Shown here one piece after another: positions 1 through 5,134 of a DNA stretch of 5,980 nucleotides (positions are counted from its first letter, which is position 1; each line of letters opens with the position of its first letter). A model generated the notes under the pieces. It was not told the origin of the DNA. It did not search any database and worked only from the letters and a program-made list of their open reading frames with translations. The stretch lies in NCBI GenBank assembly GCA_937920255.1, contig CALDSL010000603.1, positions 1 through 5,980 on the forward strand, in the 5' to 3' direction. The stretch comes from an uncultured Anaerolineaceae bacterium (GTDB lineage: Bacteria; Chloroflexota; Anaerolineae; Anaerolineales; Anaerolineaceae). A program made the position numbers and the translations under genes.

Positions 1-573
1 GTGTGGGGCGCGGCCGGCGCGCGCCGTCTGCCGCGCGTGGAACGCCTGTTTTGGGCCGCGCTGGCGCTGGCGCTGCCGCTGGTGGGCGCGCTGATCTACG
101 TCTTCGCGCGGTTGTTCAGCTTTATCACTGCCGCGCCGCGCACAGACTCTTCCATCCGCACCGGGGGTACCGACCCGCAAATCGGCGCGCAGTCGGTGTT
201 TGGGCCGGCGCCACGGCTGTTTCCCACAGCCGGTACGCAGCCATCCGCGCCTTCGCCGGCTCCGGCGCGCGCCGCGGGCTACGGCCGGCTGGTGGTGGCG
301 CAGGGGCCGGATGCCGGTCTGGCGATTAACCTGACCGTGCTGCCGCTGCGCATCGGGCGCGGCGAAGGCGCACACCTGCCCCTGGAAGGCGACCGGTTGG
401 TATCGCGCCAGCACGCCGAGATTTTCGAGCGCGGCGGCGCGCTCTACCTGCGCGATCTGAACAGTCTGCACGGCACGCGGCTAAATGGCAAGCCCGTGCG
501 CGAAGCGCGGCTCGCGGCCGGTGATACAATACAGATAGGCGACAGCGTCATCGTCGCCGAGCTGGCAGGTTAA
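1..573 (+). CDS. Membrane-anchored FHA-domain protein (possibly 5'-partial)
   Basis: Probable phosphothreonine-binding signalling protein held in the cytoplasmic membrane, 190 residues as read from the GTG at base 1. Residues about 17-40 form one hydrophobic segment (FWAALALALPLVGALIYVFA). A low-complexity Ser/Pro/Ala/Gly linker follows (about 45-92), then a C-terminal FHA domain (about 94-188). FHA landmarks seen are IGR (118-120), SRQH (135-138) and NSLHGT with LNG (154-163). The canonical Asn of the STNGT loop is His157, so ligand binding may be altered; Asn162 in the following LNG is kept. The GTG lies on the window edge with no visible upstream RBS, so the true start may be further upstream. 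The stop is followed after 12 bases by the FhaA-like gene, which indicates co-transcription. The FHA assignment is strong; the partner and the exact role are unknown. It is an extra FHA gene compared with the actinobacterial fhaA-fhaB locus. Confidence 0.85.
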   Translation: MWGAAGARRLPRVERLFWAALALALPLVGALIYVFARLFSFITAAPRTDSSIRTGGTDPQIGAQSVFGPAPRLFPTAGTQPSAPSPAPARAAGYGRLVVAQGPDAGLAINLTVLPLRIGRGEGAHLPLEGDRLVSRQHAEIFERGGALYLRDLNSLHGTRLNGKPVREARLAAGDTIQIGDSVIVAELAG

Positions 574-580
574 GAAGAGG
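574..580 (+). promoter_or_regulatory. Ribosome binding site deciding the FhaA-like start
   Basis: The purine-rich GAAGAGG lies directly after the upstream stop codon and five bases before the ATG at 586. The same frame also has a GTG at 580-582, but that codon overlaps the Shine-Dalgarno-like tract and would leave no usable spacing. This favours the ATG at 586 as the start of the FhaA-like gene. Confidence 0.6.
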
Positions 581-585
581 TGGGA

Positions 586-1419
586 ATGGGACAGCAGGAT
601 TGGCCGCAAGAAGCCCCACAGGGCAGCGAGCAAGGGCGTAGCTGGCAGGTGCGCATCCTCAACCGGCGCTGGCCGTTTGGCGCCGCTGAAATGCGCCCCG
701 CGGACGTGGGCAACGATCTCGCCGGGCTGATGCTTTCCAGCGGCAGCGTGCTGGAAGACGTCAACTACACCAAAATCGTCCCCAACCGCTTCATTATTGA
801 GGTCAACGAGAATAATTACGCCCAGAACTACCAGCCCATCGCCGGGCGGGTGATCCAGCAGTGGACCGAGCGCATGTTGCGCCGTCTGATGACCGCCAAC
901 AGCCGCCTCGGCCGGCGCGAATATCGTTTCGGCGGGCGGGTGACGATTGAAATTCGCCCGGTGGATAACCTGCCGCCTTCGCAGGCGCGGGTGATCTTCC
1001 GCATCGACGCGGACGAGAACCAGCCTGCCCCCGGCGCGCGCCCGGGCGCCAGCGGCGGCGCGGCCTGCCTGCAGATGCTCCCGGCCGGCCCGCGCTATAT
1101 GCTCAATGCCCCGATGATCACCCTGGGGCGCGACGCGGCCTGTGACATCCGCCTGGACATGCCCATGGTGGCCCAGGCGCGGTTGGTCAGCGGGCGGCAC
1201 GCCTATATCCGCCAGGACGGCGGGCGATTTTTTGTCCACGACGGCGCGCCGTACGGGCGGCCCTCGCTCAACGGCACCTACGTCAACGGGCGGGCGGTTC
1301 CGGCGGGTGGATACCCGCTGCAAAATGGCGATACCATCATCCTGGCTGCGCTCGACCCCAACCAGCCGCGTTCGGATACGCCGGGCGTGGTGACATTCCG
1401 CTTTTCGACCAACTGCTGA
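586..1419 (+). CDS. fhaA: FhaA-like protein: DUF3662-type N-terminus plus C-terminal FHA domain
   Basis: Cytoplasmic phosphothreonine-reader of the FhaA family, 277 residues from the ATG at 586. Residues about 30-140 resemble the FhaA N-terminal domain (DUF3662): they contain the signature IVPNRFIIEVNENNY, then a helical stretch (about 85-106) and GGRVTIEIRPVDNL. A Pro/Gly/Ala linker (about 143-158) leads to an FHA domain (about 160-272) with TLGR (179-182), SGRH (202-205) and SLNGTYVNG (227-235). No signal peptide or membrane segment is visible. In mycobacteria FhaA binds phosphorylated MviN (MurJ) and helps control peptidoglycan synthesis; a similar role here is inferred from domain order and from rodA/pbpA downstream. 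The mycobacterial protein has a longer central linker, so this version is compact. A few extra residues (GAPYGRP) precede the SLNGT loop. The gene overlaps the next one by one base (TGATG). Confidence 0.88.
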   Translation: MGQQDWPQEAPQGSEQGRSWQVRILNRRWPFGAAEMRPADVGNDLAGLMLSSGSVLEDVNYTKIVPNRFIIEVNENNYAQNYQPIAGRVIQQWTERMLRRLMTANSRLGRREYRFGGRVTIEIRPVDNLPPSQARVIFRIDADENQPAPGARPGASGGAACLQMLPAGPRYMLNAPMITLGRDAACDIRLDMPMVAQARLVSGRHAYIRQDGGRFFVHDGAPYGRPSLNGTYVNGRAVPAGGYPLQNGDTIILAALDPNQPRSDTPGVVTFRFSTNC

Positions 1420-1421
1420 TG
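1417..1421 (+). promoter_or_regulatory. TGATG stop/start overlap (translational coupling)
   Basis: The TGA stop of the FhaA-like gene (1417-1419) shares its last base with the ATG of the FhaB-like gene (1419-1421). No Shine-Dalgarno-like tract is visible just upstream, so the downstream gene is probably translated by ribosomes that have just terminated. This supports balanced production of the two FHA proteins. Confidence 0.7.
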
Positions 1422-1874
1422 GAAACGCTCGGCTGGAATACGCTTTTATTCGCCCTCAAGTGGGTCTTCATCGGCCTGATCTACTTCGTGCTGGTGTTTG
1501 TGGTGCTGGCCGTGCGGCGCGAGATGGCCGTGCGCGTCAAGAGCAGCCCGGAGCAGTCGGATTTCTCGCCGGGGCGGCTGCGGGTGGTTTCCCCCGGAAC
1601 GGACACCAAACTGCGCGCGGGTACCATGCTGGAACTCAAGCCGGTGACCACGCTGGGCTCAGGCAGCGAAAATGACATCGTTCTGCGCGACCGCTTCATC
1701 TCGCGCAGCCACACCCGCCTGCGTTGGGACGGCGTCGGATGGTGGGCGGAAGACCTGGGCAGCACCAACGGCACATTTGTCAACAACGAACCCTGCCCGC
1801 CGGGCACGCCGGTCAAACTGGAAGGCGGCGGCAGCCTGACGGTCGGCGGGGTGAACTTCCAGTTGATCGAGTAG
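1419..1874 (+). CDS. fhaB: FhaB-like membrane-anchored FHA protein
   Basis: Small membrane-tethered phosphopeptide reader of 151 residues. Residues about 9-31 form a transmembrane helix (LLFALKWVFIGLIYFVLVFV), followed by a basic stretch (33-41) consistent with a cytoplasmic C-terminus. The FHA domain spans about 53-150, with NDIVL (85-89), SRSH (95-98) and the canonical STNGT (115-119). This layout and size match mycobacterial FhaB (FipA, Rv0019c), which follows fhaA in the same order. One departure stands out: the near-invariant Gly-Arg of the first FHA motif reads LGS (79-81), so the phosphate-contacting Arg is replaced by Ser81. Phosphothreonine binding could be weakened or use another residue. 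The start is fixed by the TGATG overlap with the gene upstream. The rodA-like gene begins three bases after the stop, without the PP2C phosphatase usually found between them in actinobacteria. Confidence 0.87.
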   Translation: METLGWNTLLFALKWVFIGLIYFVLVFVVLAVRREMAVRVKSSPEQSDFSPGRLRVVSPGTDTKLRAGTMLELKPVTTLGSGSENDIVLRDRFISRSHTRLRWDGVGWWAEDLGSTNGTFVNNEPCPPGTPVKLEGGGSLTVGGVNFQLIE

Positions 1875-1877
1875 ACC

Positions 1878-3254
1878 ATGCTGCAAACCATTGGCCGCAC
1901 CTACCGCCGGGTGGAGGGCTTTTTACTCCTCTTGGTTATGCTCACCGCCGCGCTGGGTTTTGCGCTGGTGGGCATGGCCGCGCGCCTGCAAGCCGGGACG
2001 CCGCCGCTGGAAGGGCTGCTGCTGGACGTGCTGCCGGTGTTGCCGGTGGCGCTGCTGCTGGCGGGCGTGCACGTGGTGCTCAACCTGCGCCGCTCGGCGG
2101 CCGACCAACTGCTGCTGCCGTTGGTGGGCGTGATTTTTGCCACCGGCATCATTATGATCTGGCGGCTGCGCGGCAGCGAGGGCGTGTGGCAGCAGGTGCT
2201 GCGCGGCTTTCTGCCCGGCGCGCTACTGTTGGGCGCGTTGATCGCGTACCCGCAGGCGGTGGAGTTTATCCGGCGTTGGGCGCTGGCCATCGCCGGAGTG
2301 GGGCTACTGCTGGCGTTCGCCACGGCCGTGTTCGGCAAGGTGGACGAGACCGGGGCGCGGCTGTCGCTCAAACTGGGGCCGCTGCCCGCCATCCAAACCT
2401 CCGAGTTGATCAAGCTAGCGCTGATCATCTTCCTGGCCTGGTTTATCGACCGCGAAGGCGAAGAAGTGGAAGGCCGCGCGCGGCCGTTCCTGGGCTTTCT
2501 GCGCGTGCCGGCGCTGCGCTACTTCGTGCCCGGCATCCTGTTCGTGGGCATGGCAACCCTGGCGCTGGTCGAGATGTCGGACTTCGGCGCGGTGCCGATT
2601 TTGGGCCTGATCTTCGTGCTGATGCTGTTTTCGGGCTTCGACACGCGCACTTTTGCCACCATCGCCGCGATTGGGCTGGTAATGGCGCTGCTGGTGGGCA
2701 TCGTACTGGCCGTGGCATGGACGCCGCCCGCGCACATCCAGTACCGCATCCTGGCCTTCCAGGACCCGTGGTCGACCGAGGAGATCTATTTTCTGGGCGA
2801 GCCGACCGGTACGACGATTTCCGAAGGCCCGGGATACCAGATCCAGCAGGCGATCTATGCCATGATCGCCGGAGGGATCAGCGGCACGGGGTTGGGGTTC
2901 GGCTCGCCGCAGAATATCCCGCTGGTCTCGACCGATTTTATCTACGCCGCGGTGCTGGAAGAACTGGGCGCGGTGGTGGGTATTGCGCTGCTGGTGTTCT
3001 ATATCATTCTGGTGCTGCGCATCCTGCGCAACGCTGCCATGCTGCCGCGCGCGTTGGTGTTCGAGCGGCTGCTGCTGGCGGGGATCGCCATTCATTTCTT
3101 CACCCAGGTGTTTATCATGGTGGGCGGCACGCTCAACCTGATCCCGATGACCGGGGTGACCATCCCGTTCCTCAGCCTGGGCGGTTCGGCGCTGCTGACC
3201 AACCTGGTGGAGGCCGGCCTGGTGCTGGCGATTTCGCAGCGCTTAGAGGTGTAA
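1878..3254 (+). CDS. rodA: SEDS peptidoglycan glycosyltransferase, RodA/FtsW family
   Basis: Integral membrane peptidoglycan polymerase that joins lipid II disaccharides into glycan strands, 458 residues. About 12 hydrophobic segments are visible, starting near residues 14, 49, 76, 107, 131, 174, 214, 236, 258, 353, 395 and 427. Family landmarks are QTSELIKLALI (173-183; usually QPSE), MSDFG (233-237) with the likely catalytic Asp235, the large extracytoplasmic loop with AFQDPW (293-298), GYQIQQAI (319-326), GGISGTGLGFG (332-342), STDFIYAAVLEELG (351-364), and the closing PMTGVTIPFLSLGGS (423-437). The length and the extra N-terminal helices resemble the RodA of the actinobacterial pknB locus. 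It is called RodA rather than FtsW because it directly precedes a PbpA-type transpeptidase and shares the FHA-gene context; FtsW cannot be excluded by eye. It starts three bases after the fhaB-like stop with no strong RBS, which suggests coupled translation. Confidence 0.93.
   Translation: MLQTIGRTYRRVEGFLLLLVMLTAALGFALVGMAARLQAGTPPLEGLLLDVLPVLPVALLLAGVHVVLNLRRSAADQLLLPLVGVIFATGIIMIWRLRGSEGVWQQVLRGFLPGALLLGALIAYPQAVEFIRRWALAIAGVGLLLAFATAVFGKVDETGARLSLKLGPLPAIQTSELIKLALIIFLAWFIDREGEEVEGRARPFLGFLRVPALRYFVPGILFVGMATLALVEMSDFGAVPILGLIFVLMLFSGFDTRTFATIAAIGLVMALLVGIVLAVAWTPPAHIQYRILAFQDPWSTEEIYFLGEPTGTTISEGPGYQIQQAIYAMIAGGISGTGLGFGSPQNIPLVSTDFIYAAVLEELGAVVGIALLVFYIILVLRILRNAAMLPRALVFERLLLAGIAIHFFTQVFIMVGGTLNLIPMTGVTIPFLSLGGSALLTNLVEAGLVLAISQRLEV
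3245..3251 (+). promoter_or_regulatory. Ribosome binding site for pbpA inside the rodA 3' end
   Basis: AGAGGTG, close to the anti-Shine-Dalgarno complement, lies in the last codons of the rodA-like gene and ends five bases before the ATG at 3257. It fixes the pbpA start in a frame that stays open far upstream without being coding there. Confidence 0.7.
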
Positions 3255-3256
3255 TC

Positions 3257-4849
3257 ATGTTTGAGCGCCGCGTGTGGTGGATTGGAAACGTCTTTATCGC
3301 GATTTTGCTGCTGCTTTCGTTGCGCATTCTCTACTGGCAATTGGGGCGTGGCAACGAGCTGTACTTCTCGGTGCTGGACCCCGGCGCGGTGACGCTGGGC
3401 GAGGGCGAAGCTCCGGCCTGGTTGCAGCCGGGCGGGTTGCAGGAATTGCCGCAGCCACTGGTGCAGCGCGCGGTAGGCGTGCTGAACACCACCACGCGCG
3501 GGCGCATCTATGACCGCCAGGGCAACGTGCTGGCCGAAGACGCCGCAACTGCCGAAGGCGGCCGCCGGCGCATCTACGCGCTGCCCTCGCTGGCGCCGGT
3601 GCTGGGCTACACCTCGGGCATCCACTTGGGCATCACCGGGCTGGAACTGCGCTATAACGGCACGCTGCTGGGTCTCAACCGGCTGGACTCGCAGCTCCAG
3701 CAACTGGTGCACGCCCCGGTCACCGGCAGCGACCTGGTGCTGACCATTGACAGCCAGGTGCAGCAGGCAGCCGCGGCCGCGTTGGGCGGCTATAAAGGCT
3801 CGGTGGTGGTGTTCGACGGGCGCACCGGCGCGGTGCTGGCGATGGTCAGCGCGCCGCATATCGACCCCAACCGCGTGACCGAAGAGGGCTATCTGGCCAG
3901 CGTGGCCACCGACCCCAACGCTCCGTTAATCAACCGCGCCACGCAGGGCCTGTTCACTCCCGGCTCGACGTTCAAGACCGTGGCGCTGATCGCCGCGTTG
4001 GACACCGGCCAGGTGAACCCGGATACGATGTTTAATTTCGGCGAGCCGCTGCGCGACGCCAACGGGCGCATTTATTACGTGTACCGCGTGGGCGGCGGCG
4101 AGATCCCCGACCCGAACCACAGTGAAGACCGGCTGGACCTGACCATGTCGTACGCCAAGTCGGCCAATGCGGCGTTTGGGCAGATCGGCGCGGAGATGAG
4201 CGCCGAAACGTTGATCGAATATGGGCAGCGCTTTGGTTTTAGCGCGCCCGCGGGACAGGGCATTCCGGTGGAATTGCCGCTGGCGAATTCGCAACTGGCG
4301 CAGGATTTGGACGCGCTGGGTCAAAACCCGCTGCTGCGCGCCGCCACGGCCATCGGCCAGGGCGAGCTGCTGACCAATACTTACACCATGGGTCTACCGG
4401 TGCTGGCGGCACTGAACGAGGGCAACCTGCCCGTGCCGTACATCGTGTCACAGATCAAAGACCCGACCGGGATCGACCACAACGGACCGCTGGTGGGGGA
4501 GACCATCGACGACCTGATGACGCCAGAGACCGCCAGCCAGGTGGTGCAGATCATGGTCACTTCCGTGGAGCGCGGCTGGGCGCAGACCGGCGAGGTGGAG
4601 GGCGTGACCGTGGGCGGCAAGACCGGTACGGCCCAGTTGGGCGGCGACCGGCTGCCGCACGCCTGGTACCTGGGCTTTGCGCGCCAGGACGACCGCGCGG
4701 TGGTGATCGTGGTGATGGTGGAGAACGGCGGCGAGGGCTCAGTGGTGGCCGCGCCGATTTTCGCGCAGCTGGTGCCCACCGCGCTTCAGGCCGCCGAGCC
4801 GGCGCCATCCGGATGGCAGTGGCCGAAGATTCCTGGGTTGAATCCTTAA
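3257..4849 (+). CDS. pbpA: Class B penicillin-binding protein, PbpA/FtsI-type DD-transpeptidase
   Basis: Membrane-anchored transpeptidase that crosslinks peptidoglycan stem peptides outside the membrane and is the beta-lactam target, 530 residues. An N-terminal anchor (about 9-29) leads to the class B box RGRIYDRQGNVLAE (81-94). A pedestal region contains VLGYTSG and GITGLELRYNGTLLG (115-139), typical of actinobacterial PbpA. The transpeptidase domain (about 180-510) carries all three catalytic motifs: STFK (Ser237 nucleophile, Lys240), SAN (302-304) and KTGT (455-458). No C-terminal PASTA domain is present; the protein ends in a short Pro/Trp-rich tail. It is somewhat longer than the mycobacterial PbpA of about 490 residues. 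The start is two bases after the rodA stop and has a good RBS. Pairing with the SEDS protein just upstream fits the known polymerase-crosslinker partnership. An intact active site suggests a working enzyme. Confidence 0.95.
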   Translation: MFERRVWWIGNVFIAILLLLSLRILYWQLGRGNELYFSVLDPGAVTLGEGEAPAWLQPGGLQELPQPLVQRAVGVLNTTTRGRIYDRQGNVLAEDAATAEGGRRRIYALPSLAPVLGYTSGIHLGITGLELRYNGTLLGLNRLDSQLQQLVHAPVTGSDLVLTIDSQVQQAAAAALGGYKGSVVVFDGRTGAVLAMVSAPHIDPNRVTEEGYLASVATDPNAPLINRATQGLFTPGSTFKTVALIAALDTGQVNPDTMFNFGEPLRDANGRIYYVYRVGGGEIPDPNHSEDRLDLTMSYAKSANAAFGQIGAEMSAETLIEYGQRFGFSAPAGQGIPVELPLANSQLAQDLDALGQNPLLRAATAIGQGELLTNTYTMGLPVLAALNEGNLPVPYIVSQIKDPTGIDHNGPLVGETIDDLMTPETASQVVQIMVTSVERGWAQTGEVEGVTVGGKTGTAQLGGDRLPHAWYLGFARQDDRAVVIVVMVENGGEGSVVAAPIFAQLVPTALQAAEPAPSGWQWPKIPGLNP

Positions 4850-4851
4850 TT

Positions 4852-4898
4852 TTGTTTGATCGTTCGTGTCATTGCAAGATTCCACATCTTGTTTGATC
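4852..4898 (+). repeat. Short direct repeat TTGTTTGATC, 37 bases apart
   Basis: TTGTTTGATC occurs at 4852-4861 and again at 4889-4898, just past the pbpA stop. Between them lies CAAGAT-TCCAC-ATCTTG, a 6-bp stem with a 5-base loop. The second copy overlaps the end of that stem. This could be a weak transcript-end structure or debris from an insertion; function is not shown. Confidence 0.4.
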
Positions 4899-4916
4899 AT
4901 TTCAGCAACAATCTTG

Positions 4917-5040
4917 TGTAGGGGTTTTACCCAAGCGTCTTCTGACGGCAGCATGGGTCTTTCGGCAGTACCCGGGTGAAGCATTCGGAGATCGTCGATC
5001 CTTGGCACGCATTGACCTGACCGAATGCTTCACCCCTACA
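4917..5040. mobile_element. Putative MITE/REP-like non-coding element with inverted repeats
   Basis: The element is bounded by TGTAGGGGT at 4917-4925 and its exact inverse ACCCCTACA at 5032-5040. Inside is a perfect 15-bp inverted repeat, GGGTGAAGCATTCGG (4974-4988) and CCGAATGCTTCACCC (5021-5035), around a 32-base spacer that itself holds GATCGTCGATC (4990-5000). The right end joins both repeats as one unit (CATTCGG-side stem running into the terminal repeat), while the left end is interrupted by about 48 bases, as if the element had been rearranged. No transposase is present and no target-site duplication is obvious. TGTAGGGG-ended palindromic units resemble dispersed repeats of several bacterial genomes, but dispersal cannot be tested here. 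The alternative is a plain hairpin acting as a transcription barrier between the converging genes. Confidence 0.55.
4974..5035. repeat. Perfect 15-bp inverted repeat (hairpin)
   Basis: GGGTGAAGCATTCGG at 4974-4988 is exactly inverted at 5021-5035, with a 32-base loop. The stem is long enough to fold stably in RNA of either strand. No U-run follows it on either strand, so it does not look like a standard intrinsic terminator. Confidence 0.8.
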
Positions 5041-5134
5041 TCTGCGTCTATTGGTTCGATCCTTTTACGTGGCCCGTAAAGCGCGACCGGCTTATTTACC
5101 CACGTCCAGGATACCGGCTGTGGGCAGACCACGC

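Larger units (their letters stand above)
4850..5134. other. Intergenic region between convergent genes
   Basis: This 285-base stretch separates pbpA from the minus-strand repeat protein and is less GC-rich than the operon. It holds two copies of TTGTTTGATC (4852-4861 and 4889-4898), a small hairpin (CAAGAT 4875-4880 / ATCTTG 4886-4891), the inverted-repeat element at 4917-5040, and a 6-bp stem (TTTACG 5064-5069 / CGTAAA 5075-5080). None of the stems is followed by a clear T-run on either strand, so no intrinsic terminator can be assigned. No tRNA or convincing small gene was seen; the one minus-strand open frame here has no recognisable protein features. Confidence 0.6.

Noticed and set aside
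580..582. GTG as an alternative start for the FhaA-like gene
   Set aside because: It overlaps the Shine-Dalgarno-like tract, whereas the ATG at 586 has proper spacing; the difference is only two residues.
481..1323. Minus-strand open frame of 280 residues opposite the FhaA-like gene
   Set aside because: It shows no recognisable motif, has His/Arg/Ala-rich composition typical of antisense frames in GC-rich genes, and lies opposite a well-supported FHA gene.
1724..3256. A 1041-residue open frame that would fuse a long upstream region to pbpA
   Set aside because: The part before 3257 is an Arg/Ala/Gly-rich shadow of the fhaB and rodA genes, which have clear family motifs in another frame. A good RBS and an N-terminal membrane anchor place the real pbpA start at 3257.
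2415..3859. Two long minus-strand open frames opposite rodA and pbpA (2415-3095 and 3092-3859)
   Set aside because: They are Gln/His/Arg/Ala-rich antisense shadows of genes whose sense frames carry complete SEDS and transpeptidase motifs.
4875..4891. CAAGAT/ATCTTG hairpin as a pbpA terminator
   Set aside because: The stem is only six base pairs, half of them A-T, and no T-run follows; evidence is too thin for a terminator call.
4902..5132. Minus-strand 76-residue open frame in the intergenic region
   Set aside because: It runs through the inverted-repeat element, shows no domain or good RBS, and its composition does not look coding.
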